Assembly (NCBI GenBank): GCA_963740525.1
Contig: CAVUEG010000006.1
Location: forward strand, 930,001 to 994,000
From: CAVUEG01 sp963740525
GTDB taxonomy: Bacteria > Actinomycetota > Actinomycetes > Propionibacteriales > Nocardioidaceae
Length of the DNA: 64,000 bases
Direction of reading: 5' to 3'
The position numbers and the translations under genes were made by a program. Positions 8,811 to 16,274 of this stretch are shown here, piece by piece. Every line of letters starts with the position of its first letter. Within the stretch, counting starts at the first letter, position 1. The notes beneath the pieces are model-generated. The model made no database searches, was not told the origin of the DNA, and saw nothing but the letters and a program-made list of their open reading frames with translations.

Positions 8811-9413
8811 ATGGACTTCGCCGTCTTCGCTCTGACCTTCGCTGCGATCTTCGTGGTCGAGCTTCCGGACAAGACCTTCATCGCGGCTCTGGTGCTGTCC
8901 ACGCGATACCGGCCACTCGCGGTCTGGATCGGCGTCGGGCTGGCCTTCGGGGTTCAGACGCTGGTCGCCGTCACGGCCGGAACCCTGGCCACCCTGCTTC
9001 CGGACCCCCTGATCAAGGGCGTCGCGGCCGCGATCTTCCTCACCGGTGCCGTCGTACTCTTCCGGACCGCGCCCGGCGCGGACGAGGAGGAGAAGGCCCA
9101 GGAGGAGGAGTTCGCCGCCAAGGCGGTCGAGCCGAAGTCCTTCGGCAAGGCGCTCGTCGCGTCGTTCCTCGTGCTGTTCGCCGCCGAGTGGGGCGATCTC
9201 TCCCAGCTGCTCACGATCAGCCTGGTCACCCGCTACCACGACCACGTCAACGTGTTCCTGGGTGCCTGGGCGGCCCTGCTCACCGTCTCCGGCATGGCCG
9301 TGGTCGCCGGGAGGGTTCTGCTGAACCACCTGCGACTGTCCCTGCTGCACTACATCGGCGCCAGCGTGTGCCTGGTCCTCGCCCTTGTCACGGTGGTCGA
9401 GCTCCTGATCTGA
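8811..9413 (+). CDS. GDT1/TMEM165 (UPF0016) family cation transporter
   Basis: Six-helix membrane transporter of 200 residues, related to manganese exporters such as MneA/MntX and to the eukaryotic GDT1 Ca/Mn-H exchangers. Two copies of the acidic family motif are visible: ELPDKT at residues 17-22 and EWGDLSQ at 126-132. A charged loop rich in glutamate (about 90-105) separates the two halves. It lies 9 bp after larC and may share its transcript. Manganese export is the likeliest role, from family knowledge only. Confidence 0.85.
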   Translation: MDFAVFALTFAAIFVVELPDKTFIAALVLSTRYRPLAVWIGVGLAFGVQTLVAVTAGTLATLLPDPLIKGVAAAIFLTGAVVLFRTAPGADEEEKAQEEEFAAKAVEPKSFGKALVASFLVLFAAEWGDLSQLLTISLVTRYHDHVNVFLGAWAALLTVSGMAVVAGRVLLNHLRLSLLHYIGASVCLVLALVTVVELLI

Positions 9414-9418
9414 GCGGT

Positions 9419-9424
9419 TAGGGT
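9419..9424 (+). promoter_or_regulatory. -10 element of arcA (leaderless)
   Basis: TAGGGT ending 6 nt before the ATG at 9431. Confidence 0.55.
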
Positions 9425-9430
9425 TCGAGC

Positions 9431-10648
9431 ATGACGAACCCACACGGTGCCGACAGCGAGGTAGGACGCCTGGGCACGGTGATGCTGCACCGGCCCGGTC
9501 CGGAGCTGAAGCGGCTGACCCCTCGCAACAACGACAAGCTCCTCTTCGACGGGATCCCGTGGGTGAGCCGGGCACAGGACGAGCACGACGCCTTCGCCGC
9601 GGCGCTGCGGTCCCGCGACGTCGAGGTGCTGTACCTGATGGACCTTCTGGCCGAGACGCTGGAGAGCGACACGGCGCGCGAGAACGCGATCGCCGGCGCG
9701 ATGTCCAGCCTCCACCTCGGTGACACTCTGCGCACCTACCTGACCGCAGCCCTGCACGACCAGTCCGCGGAGGACCTCGCGTCGTTCCTGAGCGCGGGGG
9801 TGCGCAACGACGAGGTCCGTGGCGGGTTCGGCCTGGTGACCAGCCTGCTGGCGAGCGATGATTTCCTGATCGACCCGCTCCCCAACCTGCTGTTCACGCG
9901 CGACTCGAGCGTCTGGGTGCGCGACCACGTCGCGATCACCTCGTTGGCGATGCCGGCGCGCGAGCGCGAGACCCAGCTGACCGAGCTGATCTACACCCAG
10001 CACCCGCGGTTCGCCGGAACGCCGACCCTGCACGGCTGGCAGCGCGAGCACGTCGAGGGTGGCGACGTACTCCTCCTCGGCCCCGGTGTGATCGCGGTCG
10101 GTGTCGGGGAGCGAACGACGCCCGCCGGTGCCGAGCGCCTGGCGCGGCAGGTCTTCGCCGCGGGTCTGGCTCACACCGTGCTCGCGGTCCCGATCGCGCA
10201 GGAGCGCGCCACCATGCACCTCGACACGGTGTGCACGATGGTCGACGTCGACAAGATCGTGATGTACCCGAACGTCGCCGACCAGCTGCAGGCCTACGCC
10301 GTGACCGTCACCGACCGTGCCGGCGACGGCGAGTCCGGCCTGGTGCTCGACGTCGCCGAGGCACAGCCGTTCCTGGTTGCTGCCGCCAAGGCGATGGAGA
10401 TGGACACGTTGCACGTGATCGACACCGGCCTCGACCCGGTCACGGCCGAGCGCGAGCAGTGGGATGACGGCAACAACACCCTCGCCGTCGCACCACGCGT
10501 CGCAGTGGCCTACGAGCGCAACATGGAGACCAACGAGCGTCTCGAAGCCTCCGGCATCGAGGTGGTCCGGATCTCCGGTTCCGAGCTCGGATCGGGACGC
10601 GGTGGGCCGCGCTGCATGTCATGCCCGATCAGCCGCACACCCCTCTGA
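9431..10648 (+). CDS. arcA: Arginine deiminase
   Basis: Hydrolyses L-arginine to citrulline and ammonia. The 405 residues keep the full catalytic set of the guanidino-modifying family: FTRDSS at 155-160, EGGD at 209-212, MHLDT at 262-266, and Cys395 in the C-terminal PRCMSCP, the position of the nucleophile in the Pseudomonas enzyme. No arcB, arcC or arcD neighbours are present, so this is a stand-alone deiminase of the kind common in actinobacteria, perhaps for nitrogen supply or acid tolerance. Confidence 0.96.
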   Translation: MTNPHGADSEVGRLGTVMLHRPGPELKRLTPRNNDKLLFDGIPWVSRAQDEHDAFAAALRSRDVEVLYLMDLLAETLESDTARENAIAGAMSSLHLGDTLRTYLTAALHDQSAEDLASFLSAGVRNDEVRGGFGLVTSLLASDDFLIDPLPNLLFTRDSSVWVRDHVAITSLAMPARERETQLTELIYTQHPRFAGTPTLHGWQREHVEGGDVLLLGPGVIAVGVGERTTPAGAERLARQVFAAGLAHTVLAVPIAQERATMHLDTVCTMVDVDKIVMYPNVADQLQAYAVTVTDRAGDGESGLVLDVAEAQPFLVAAAKAMEMDTLHVIDTGLDPVTAEREQWDDGNNTLAVAPRVAVAYERNMETNERLEASGIEVVRISGSELGSGRGGPRCMSCPISRTPL

Positions 10649-10685
10649 GATCACCGGCTCCGGGGCGCCGCGGAGGGTTCGGGGC

Positions 10686-10735
10686 AAAGTAAAAGCCTGG
10701 CCGTTGCTGACGGGGGATACAACAACGACCAGGCG
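10686..10735 (-). ncRNA. Candidate short RNA or attenuated transcript (hairpin with U-run)
   Basis: Between the convergent arcA and SEC-C genes, the minus strand shows a near-consensus promoter (10742-10770) immediately followed by a 12-bp stem: 10723-10734 pairs with 10695-10706, with one mismatch and a 16-base loop holding five consecutive C. A TTTTACTTT tail follows at 10686-10694. The local AT content is unusually high for this genome. The transcript would be about 45-50 nt with no ORF. It could instead be a terminator for the SEC-C gene. I do not assign it to a named RNA family. Confidence 0.35.
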
Positions 10736-10741
10736 TCATCA

Positions 10742-10770
10742 AATCTAGACGATCGTCGCAGCGGTAACAA
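10742..10770 (-). promoter_or_regulatory. Candidate sigma-70 promoter
   Basis: On the minus strand, TTGTTA (10765-10770) and TAGATT (10742-10747) are separated by exactly 17 bp. No protein gene follows on that strand, only the hairpin described at 10686-10735. Confidence 0.4.
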
Positions 10771-10826
10771 CTCGACCCGGGCCAAAAGTCCCAGGAAAGT
10801 GACGTACATCGCACCCGGTCCAGACC

Positions 10827-11777
10827 TCAGCGGATCGTGAGCTGCCGGTTGGCCAGGCCGGATCGTGCGGAGCGCTCCTCCGGGCTCAGCGGGGCGGTCT
10901 CGGCGAGGGCGGCAACGAGGTCGGTGGCGAAGGTCGTGCACGGCCCGACCAGGACTTCCGGCCCGGTGCCGAGGGGCAGGTCCCAGACCGGTACCAGCCG
11001 GCCGTGGGCCCGGAACATCCCGACCAGCCGAGAGCCTTCGGCGACCTGGTCCTTGCCCGCGACGTGCAGCCGGGCGAGGGCGTCGAGCAACGGTGCCTCG
11101 TCGTACGGCATCACCCAGCGCAGGTGCTCCTTGGTGCCGACATCGGTCCAGTACGCAGCGTCGAGGCCGTCCAGTCGAACCGTCGGGTGAGCCACCGCGT
11201 TCGCCTGGTCGAGGGCGGCGGCCATCGAGCCGTCGGGATCGTCCACGTCGGCGATCCAGAAGCCGAAGCCGTCGTGCACGGTCACCTCGAGCGAAGCCCC
11301 GGTCACAAGGTCCTGCAGGCGTGGTCCCTCCCCCGGTGCCTCGGTGAGGCCGACCACGGAGCCCGGCTCGGCCTGGAGCGCCTCGAGCAGTACGGCGGCC
11401 AGATCGCGGCTCGGATCCCCGAACGCGTGCTGGACCTGGAGGCCGAGCCAGACGGTGCCGTCCTGCCTGACGAGGGCCGGGCTGGCGCCCGGCAGCAGGG
11501 AGCAGAGGACCACGTCGCGGTCAGAGCCGGCGGCAGCCGAGAGAGTCACAGGGGCCGTGGCGGCGGGCACGATCTCACGCATCGCGATGACGTCGGTTTC
11601 GCCCGGGAGGCCCTCGAAGGGTCGAGCCACATAGGCGATCGGTGGGCCCGACGGACTGCCGTGACAGGACTTGTAGCGGCGACCGGAACCGCACGGGCAG
11701 GGCTGGCGGGGCCCGACCTCGCCAGCGGTGGCGGCGGACTCGGTGGCACGGGCCTTGACGCGCGAACTCTTTCCCAT
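10827..11777 (-). CDS. SEC-C motif protein (DUF5926 type)
   Basis: Cytosolic protein of 316 residues. A SEC-C zinc-binding motif sits near the N-terminus: Cys27, Cys29, Cys38 and His39 in the CPCGSG..CH pattern. It is followed by a large domain of unknown function that recurs as DUF5926 in actinobacteria. SEC-C motifs in other proteins bind zinc and contact the ribosome or SecB; a role here is unknown. I chose the ATG at 11777 (MGKSSR) because it has a leaderless -10. The longer frame adds a low-complexity arginine-rich tail. Confidence 0.8.
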   Translation of the reverse strand: MGKSSRVKARATESAATAGEVGPRQPCPCGSGRRYKSCHGSPSGPPIAYVARPFEGLPGETDVIAMREIVPAATAPVTLSAAAGSDRDVVLCSLLPGASPALVRQDGTVWLGLQVQHAFGDPSRDLAAVLLEALQAEPGSVVGLTEAPGEGPRLQDLVTGASLEVTVHDGFGFWIADVDDPDGSMAAALDQANAVAHPTVRLDGLDAAYWTDVGTKEHLRWVMPYDEAPLLDALARLHVAGKDQVAEGSRLVGMFRAHGRLVPVWDLPLGTGPEVLVGPCTTFATDLVAALAETAPLSPEERSARSGLANRQLTIR

Positions 11778-11784
11778 GCCGCGA

Positions 11785-11790
11785 AGGCTA
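11785..11790 (-). promoter_or_regulatory. -10 element of the SEC-C gene (leaderless)
   Basis: TAGCCT on the minus strand, ending 7 nt before the ATG at 11777. Confidence 0.5.
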
Positions 11791-11842
11791 CGGGAGGCGG
11801 CTGTCCGTCCGGCAGGCCGGGCGCACGGGCTCGGAGCGGTCC

Positions 11843-12277
11843 TCAGCCCAGGCGCAGCAGCGCGTGGACCGTCGTACCGGACCGACCGGACTCGGCCCAC
11901 CAGCGGCTGGCCAAGGTCTCGATGATGGCCAGTCCGCGGCCCGACACGGCAGAGGCGGCGGCGTTGACCTTGTGCGGTGAGGTGGTGGCGCCACCGTCGG
12001 TGACGGAGATCTCGAGGCCGTGGCGACCCTGCTTCCAGGTGACCTTCAGGGTGCCGTCGGCGAGCGGGTGGGCATGACGGATGGAGTTGCCGATGAGCTC
12101 GGAGACCACGAGACGGGCGTCCTCGGCGATCGTGCCACCTAGGTCCATGCCCTTGAGCCAGGCGTTGAGCTCCTTGCGTGCCTCACGGGCGGAACTCGCA
12201 AGGAAGGGCAGGCTGAGACTGCCTCCAGCCTTGGAGTTTCGCGGCGCGGACACGACCACGCTGTTCACCCTTCTCAT
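11843..12277 (-). CDS. HATPase-fold anti-sigma/regulatory kinase (RsbW-like)
   Basis: Single-domain GHKL ATPase of 144 residues, like the serine kinases that act as anti-sigma factors or as spore/stress switch proteins in streptomycetes. The N-box is visible as LVVSELIGNSIRHAH, then ISVTDGG (G1 box) and SGRGLAII (G2 box). There is no histidine-kinase dimerisation domain. The ATG at 12277 has a strong GGAGGG ribosome site, so this gene, unlike its neighbours, has a leader. The partner sigma factor or antagonist is not in the window. Confidence 0.82.
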   Translation of the reverse strand: MRRVNSVVVSAPRNSKAGGSLSLPFLASSAREARKELNAWLKGMDLGGTIAEDARLVVSELIGNSIRHAHPLADGTLKVTWKQGRHGLEISVTDGGATTSPHKVNAAASAVSGRGLAIIETLASRWWAESGRSGTTVHALLRLG

Positions 12278-12332
12278 GTAACCCTCCTCGAGGGAGAGGT
12301 TTCCCCGAGCCCGCAGGGTCAAACAATCCGTC

Positions 12333-13136
12333 TCATTCCTCGCCTGTTGCCCGCCTCACGTGCTTGAGCGTCACTTCGGGCGTGTCGGTGATCACTGCCT
12401 GCACGCCCAGGTCCAGGCAGAGGTCGATGTCCTCGGGACGGTTGACCGTCCAGACGTGGACGTCACGCCCGGACGCCTTGATCTTGCGGGCGACCTTGGG
12501 GTGCTCCCGGAGAAGCTCGATGCCCGGGCCGGCGATCCAGGGCTCGTCGGCGATCGTCCGGGTCAGCTTCCAGGCATAGGGCTTGTCGACCAGCAGGACC
12601 AGGTCGAGCTCCGGTGCCAGCTTCTTGACCCGGCTGAGCGCCACCCACGAGAAGCTCATCACCCGCGCCGGAGAGTCAGCCCCTGCCCAGCCGAACTCGG
12701 CCAGCGTCTCCACCAGACGTCGCTCGACGAGTCCGGCGTACCGGGTGGGGTGCTTGGTCTCGATCGCCAGGTCGACAGGCCGGTCGTAGTCGGACACGGT
12801 CTCGAGCAACCGGCGCAACGTCAGGACGCGGCGATTGTCGTCGTCGCGGTCCGGCGCCTCGTCGTCCAACTCTGCCCACGGGTTCTTCCACTCCGCGAAG
12901 TCGAGGGTGTCGAGCTCGGCGAGGGCCTTGGTCGAGACCACGCCCTTGGTGTTCGCCGTACGCCGCAGGTCACGGTCGTGGACGCAGACGAGGTGGCCGT
13001 CGGCCGTCAGCCGGACGTCGCACTCGAGCCCTTCCGCCCCTTCGTCGAGGGCCGCGACGTAGGCCCCGAGCGTGTGCTCCGGCTTCGTCGCGCTCGACCC
13101 CCGATGAGCAACCACCTGCGGACGGCCAGACTGCAT
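12333..13136 (-). CDS. Glycerophosphodiester phosphodiesterase
   Basis: Hydrolyses deacylated phospholipids to glycerol-3-phosphate and an alcohol. The protein (267 residues) opens with the catalytic AHRGSS motif at residues 11-16, followed by PEHTL, ECDVRLTADG and VCVHD, the usual GDPD active-site order, and ends with VHVWTVN and ITDTPE. There is no signal peptide, so it is a cytosolic UgpQ-type enzyme. It lies between the regulatory ATPase and the AAA ATPase. Confidence 0.92.
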   Translation of the reverse strand: MQSGRPQVVAHRGSSATKPEHTLGAYVAALDEGAEGLECDVRLTADGHLVCVHDRDLRRTANTKGVVSTKALAELDTLDFAEWKNPWAELDDEAPDRDDDNRRVLTLRRLLETVSDYDRPVDLAIETKHPTRYAGLVERRLVETLAEFGWAGADSPARVMSFSWVALSRVKKLAPELDLVLLVDKPYAWKLTRTIADEPWIAGPGIELLREHPKVARKIKASGRDVHVWTVNRPEDIDLCLDLGVQAVITDTPEVTLKHVRRATGEE

Positions 13137-13157
13137 GCCTTCATCGTGGCAGACACC

Positions 13158-14360
13158 TCAGCGCTGAGTGCGCAGGAACTGCCCGAAATGGGGAACGGTG
13201 AATGCGACCGTCCCGCGCTCCGAGGAGTAGACAAGCCCCTTCTTGATCAGTCCGTCGCGGGCCGGGCTCAGGGACTGCGGCTTGCGGCCGAGGGTCTTGG
13301 CCACCGCGGCGGAGGTGATCGCCCCGTCGTCGTTGGCGGCACCGAGGTCCGCCATGGCGCTCATGTAGTCCCGCTCTGCGGGCGTCGCACGGTCGTACCT
13401 GGCACCGAAGAAACCGACCGCGAGCTCGGCCTCGGCCTCGGGCGCGGCCTGCCGGACGTCGCTGACCCGGATCGGGCTGCCGATCGAGACGTCCCAGGTG
13501 ACCTTGCCGTAGGCCTGGACGAAGTACGGGTAGCCGTCGGTGAGCCGGTAGAGCTCGTCGAGCGCCTCCGGCTCGTAGGTGACGTCCTCGGTCCCCGCCG
13601 GCACGAGCAGGGCACGGTCGGCCATCGCGCGTGGCAGCCGGTCCACGGCGACGTAGCGGAACAGTCGCTCGGCGTACGACTTGCTGGCGGCCAGGGCGGC
13701 GGGCAGGTGCGGCAGGCCGGCGCCGACGACCACCAGTGGAGACCCCTGCTGGCTGATCTCGTGGCAGGCGCCGCAGAGGGCCGCCAGCTCCTCGGTCGAG
13801 ATGTCCTGCATCTCGTCGATGAAGATGCCGATTCCCACGCCGAGATCGCGAGCGAGGTCGGCGGTGTCGGTGAACAGCTCGATCAGGTCGAGCTCGAGGT
13901 CACCGGAGTCCGCCCGGCCGCGGGTCGGTGCGACGTCCGGGCCGATCGCGACCGCGGGCTGCCATCGGCTGCCCTTGCGGTCCTCGAGGCTGGTGCGCAG
14001 CGCGAAGGACTTCAGGACTCCCGAGACCTGATCGACCCGGTCGGGATCGCGGTGCCGGTGGCTCACCTCACGGACCGCCGCGTGCAGGGCCTGGGCCATC
14101 GGCAGGCGCAGCGACTGGTCCGGCCGGGCCTCGAACTTGCCGGTGCCCCACGCGCGGTTGACGGCCTGGCTGCGCAGCGCGTTGAGCAGCACCGTCTTGC
14201 CCACGCCACGAAGCCCCGACAGCACCATGCTCCGCTCGGGCCGCGCCGCCGCCACTCGTTCGAGGGTCACCTCGAACTGCGTCAGCTCGCGGTCACGGCC
14301 AGCCAGCTCCGGCGGCCGCTGTCCTGCGCCCGGGGCGTACGGGTTCCGGATCGGGTCCAT
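13158..14360 (-). CDS. AAA+ ATPase of Orc1/Cdc6-like type with C-terminal winged helix
   Basis: ATP-binding protein of 400 residues. Walker A is GLRGVGKT at 49-56 and Walker B is FIDEMQD at 180-186. Residues about 310-400 look like a winged-helix DNA-binding domain (SSAAVAKTLGR, then GLIKKGLVYS, then a strand pair). A short RNPYAPGAGQRPPEL leader precedes the ATPase. The family is widespread in actinobacteria and uncharacterised as far as I know. It has a leaderless promoter. The region upstream holds palindromic repeats spaced about three helical turns apart, possible binding sites. Confidence 0.8.
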   Translation of the reverse strand: MDPIRNPYAPGAGQRPPELAGRDRELTQFEVTLERVAAARPERSMVLSGLRGVGKTVLLNALRSQAVNRAWGTGKFEARPDQSLRLPMAQALHAAVREVSHRHRDPDRVDQVSGVLKSFALRTSLEDRKGSRWQPAVAIGPDVAPTRGRADSGDLELDLIELFTDTADLARDLGVGIGIFIDEMQDISTEELAALCGACHEISQQGSPLVVVGAGLPHLPAALAASKSYAERLFRYVAVDRLPRAMADRALLVPAGTEDVTYEPEALDELYRLTDGYPYFVQAYGKVTWDVSIGSPIRVSDVRQAAPEAEAELAVGFFGARYDRATPAERDYMSAMADLGAANDDGAITSAAVAKTLGRKPQSLSPARDGLIKKGLVYSSERGTVAFTVPHFGQFLRTQR

Positions 14361-14366
14361 GATCGG

Positions 14367-14372
14367 ACACTA
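14367..14372 (-). promoter_or_regulatory. -10 element of the AAA+ ATPase gene (leaderless)
   Basis: TAGTGT on the minus strand, ending 6 nt before the ATG at 14360. Confidence 0.45.
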
Positions 14373-14431
14373 TCGGGGCCTCTAGCGGATTCCGTAGATT
14401 TCCCTAGCGAAGCCAATCGCGTGTCCCCATT

Positions 14432-14519
14432 CCGCTGACGCGGCGCATCTTGCCCCCGAACCCCGCTGACGCGGCGCATCTTGCCCCGTGGATCGCACCG
14501 AGACGGCGCATTTGACCCT
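14432..14519 (+). repeat. Left cluster of palindromic repeats (two full, one degenerate)
   Basis: Two identical 25-bp copies (14432-14456 and 14463-14487) and a degenerate third (about 14499-14519), spaced 31, then 32 bp. Each contains the imperfect palindrome GACGCGGCGCATC (14437-14449, 14468-14480). The same unit appears in reverse orientation at 14891-14985. Confidence 0.8.
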
Positions 14520-14572
14520 GGCGGTTGTCGTCGGGGGCGCAATTGTCCGGCTGGAGGACGGGTCCCGTGAAC

Positions 14573-14833
14573 TCAGGCTGAGTCGGCCTCGTGGAGTTCC
14601 TGGCGCTGCCGAACGTCGTCGTACGCATGGCCGAGACCTTCGGCAAGGAGCCGGATCAGGCCCGGGACCTCTTGGACCGAAAGACGTACGGTGCCGGTGC
14701 ACACACCGTCGCGCCACATCGAAAGAACCACCAGGTCAGCCTCGCTGTGCCAACTCACCCGAAGGGCACGCGCGTCTCCGCGAGCGTCGGCGAAGACCTC
14801 GCCAACACGGGGTAGTGGAGTCGCGCCCTTCAT
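14573..14833 (-). CDS. Conserved hypothetical protein, 86 residues
   Basis: Small soluble protein without membrane segments. The core reads ALRVSWHSEADLVVLSMW, then a GTVRL strand and EVPGLIRLLAEGL near the C-terminus, a strand-rich then helical pattern I have seen in small hypothetical proteins of actinobacteria. Function unknown. The ATG at 14833 is preferred over the in-frame start at 14893, which would run into the right-hand repeats. The gene is flanked on both sides by inverted clusters of the same palindromic repeat. Confidence 0.7.
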   Translation of the reverse strand: MKGATPLPRVGEVFADARGDARALRVSWHSEADLVVLSMWRDGVCTGTVRLSVQEVPGLIRLLAEGLGHAYDDVRQRQELHEADSA

Positions 14834-14890
14834 GACTTGATTCTGCCCTTGGAGCCGGGTGGTGTCACGGAAGCCATGGAAACGGAAAGA

Positions 14891-14985
14891 CAAGATGCGC
14901 CGCGTCAGCGTCGTACGGGGGCAAGATGCGCCGCGTCAGCGTCGTACGGGGGTGCGCGCTCGGGGGGCAAGATGCGCCGCGTCAG
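14891..14985 (+). repeat. Right cluster of palindromic repeats (three copies)
   Basis: Three copies of CAAGATGCGCCGCGTCAG, beginning at 14891, 14922 and 14968; the first two form a 31-bp tandem. Palindromic cores GATGCGCCGCGTC lie at 14894-14906, 14925-14937 and 14971-14983. The orientation is opposite to that of the left cluster. Confidence 0.8.
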
Positions 14986-14999
14986 GGTGGGGGCGGTTC

Positions 15000-15005
15000 T
15001 AGGAT
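15000..15005 (+). promoter_or_regulatory. -10 element of the Fpg/Nei gene (leaderless)
   Basis: TAGGAT ending 6 nt before the GTG at 15012. This agrees with the start required by the catalytic proline. Confidence 0.5.
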
Positions 15006-15011
15006 GTGGTC

Positions 15012-15878
15012 GTGCCGGAGCTGCCCGAGGTCGAAGCCCTGGCCCTCGACCTCCAGGGCCGGTTGGCAGACCGCGCAATCGTCCGGGTGGACATCGCTGC
15101 GTTCAGCGCACTGAAGACCTTCGACCCTCCGCTCTCGGCGGTGAACGGCTCGTTCGTCGACGGGGTGACCCGGCACGGCAAGTTCCTCGACATCTCGGTG
15201 GGGGGCCTGCACCTCGTTCTGCACCTGGCGCGCGCTGGCTGGGTCCGCTGGCGTGAGGAGGTTCCGGCCCTGCCGCCCAAGCCCAGCAACAAGTCGCCTC
15301 TCGCCGCTCGGGTGGTGCTCGACAACGGCTCCGGCCTCGACATCACCGAGGCCGGCACCAAGAAGAGCCTCGCCCTGTACGTCGTCCGCTCACCCGCCGA
15401 CGTCGAGGGAATCGCCCGCCTCGGGCCGGACCCTCTCGGTGACGAGTTCACCCCGGAGGCGCTCGGTCGCATCCTGGATGACGCCGGACGGGCCCAGATC
15501 AAGGGCGTGCTGCGGCATCAGGGAACGATCGCCGGCATCGGCAACGCCTACTCCGACGAGATCCTGCACGCCGCCAGGATGTCGCCGTTCAAGCCTGCCT
15601 CCGCCCTCGACCCGGACGAGCGCCAGGTTCTCTTCGACGCGATCCGCACCGTCCTCGGCGATGCGGTCGACCGCTCGCGTGGGCTGGCGGCGAGCGAGCT
15701 CAAAGGCGAGAAGAAGAGCCACCTCGCCGTACACGGCCGTGCCGGTCAGGAGTGCCCGGTCTGTGGTGACACGGTTCGCGAGGTCTCCTTCGCCGACTCT
15801 GCTCTGCAGTACTGCCCGACCTGCCAGACCGGTGGCAAGCCACTGGCAGACCGACGCACCTCGAAGTTCCTCAAGTAG
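15012..15878 (+). CDS. Fpg/Nei family DNA glycosylase-AP lyase
   Basis: Base-excision repair enzyme that removes oxidised bases and nicks the strand. It must start at the GTG at 15012, because the family needs Pro2 as its nucleophile, followed by Glu3 (PELPEVE). The helix-two-turn-helix region with GIGNAYSDEIL lies near residue 178. A C4 zinc finger uses Cys248, Cys251, Cys268 and Cys271. Length is 288 residues. The residues after the N-terminus differ from typical Fpg and resemble the actinobacterial Fpg-like/Nei group, so substrate preference is open. Confidence 0.9.
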   Translation: MPELPEVEALALDLQGRLADRAIVRVDIAAFSALKTFDPPLSAVNGSFVDGVTRHGKFLDISVGGLHLVLHLARAGWVRWREEVPALPPKPSNKSPLAARVVLDNGSGLDITEAGTKKSLALYVVRSPADVEGIARLGPDPLGDEFTPEALGRILDDAGRAQIKGVLRHQGTIAGIGNAYSDEILHAARMSPFKPASALDPDERQVLFDAIRTVLGDAVDRSRGLAASELKGEKKSHLAVHGRAGQECPVCGDTVREVSFADSALQYCPTCQTGGKPLADRRTSKFLK

Positions 15879-15908
15879 CCGATGCTCGCGCCGAGCGTCC
15901 CGGTGTCC

Positions 15909-15914
15909 TAGGTT
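15909..15914 (+). promoter_or_regulatory. -10 element of the rhodanese gene (leaderless)
   Basis: TAGGTT ending 6 nt before the ATG at 15921. Confidence 0.5.
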
Positions 15915-15920
15915 GTGGGC

Positions 15921-16256
15921 ATGCACGGCGTTCCCACGGTGGACCTAGCCGACCTCCCCGATCCGCTGCCGGACGACTGGCAGGTCCTGGACGTCCGAGA
16001 ACCCCTCGAGTGGCAGCACGGCCACATCGCCGGGGCACTGCACATCCCCCTGCGCCAGCTCATGGACAGAGTGGACGAGATCCCACCGGCACGCACGCTG
16101 GTCGTGTGCAAGATCGGTGGGCGTTCCGCGCAGGCGGTGGGCTTCCTGACCCAGCGCGGGCTCGACGCGGTGAACCTCGAGGGCGGCATGCTCGACTGGG
16201 CCTCCGCCGGACGGGCCCTGGTCAGCGAGAACGACCGCCCCCCGCACGTCGTCTGA
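15921..16256 (+). CDS. Single-domain rhodanese-like protein
   Basis: Sulfur-carrier or phosphatase-like domain of 111 residues. DVREPLEWQHGHI is near residue 20, and the active-site loop is VVCKIGGRSAQA, with the cysteine near residue 58 followed by the usual short loop. It ends with NLEGGMLDW, typical of rhodanese domains. It is probably cytosolic. The substrate is unknown and no sulfur-metabolism gene adjoins it. Confidence 0.88.
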   Translation: MHGVPTVDLADLPDPLPDDWQVLDVREPLEWQHGHIAGALHIPLRQLMDRVDEIPPARTLVVCKIGGRSAQAVGFLTQRGLDAVNLEGGMLDWASAGRALVSENDRPPHVV

Positions 16257-16274
16257 CGCGCGGCGCTTCGTCGC

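Noticed and set aside
10651..10941. Minus-strand frames through the arcA/SEC-C gap as a protein gene
   Set aside because: They run through the promoter-like and hairpin sequences, have no ribosome site, and end in Pro/Arg-rich nonsense opposite arcA.
12360..14438. A 692-residue open frame on the plus strand opposite GDPD and the AAA ATPase
   Set aside because: Both genes on the minus strand have clear motifs and promoters; the plus frame has no recognisable domain and no ribosome site.
14432..14985. A CRISPR array
   Set aside because: Repeats are only about 18-25 bp, in two opposite orientations, with short and identical spacers (copies 1 and 2 on the right share the spacer too), and no cas genes are present.
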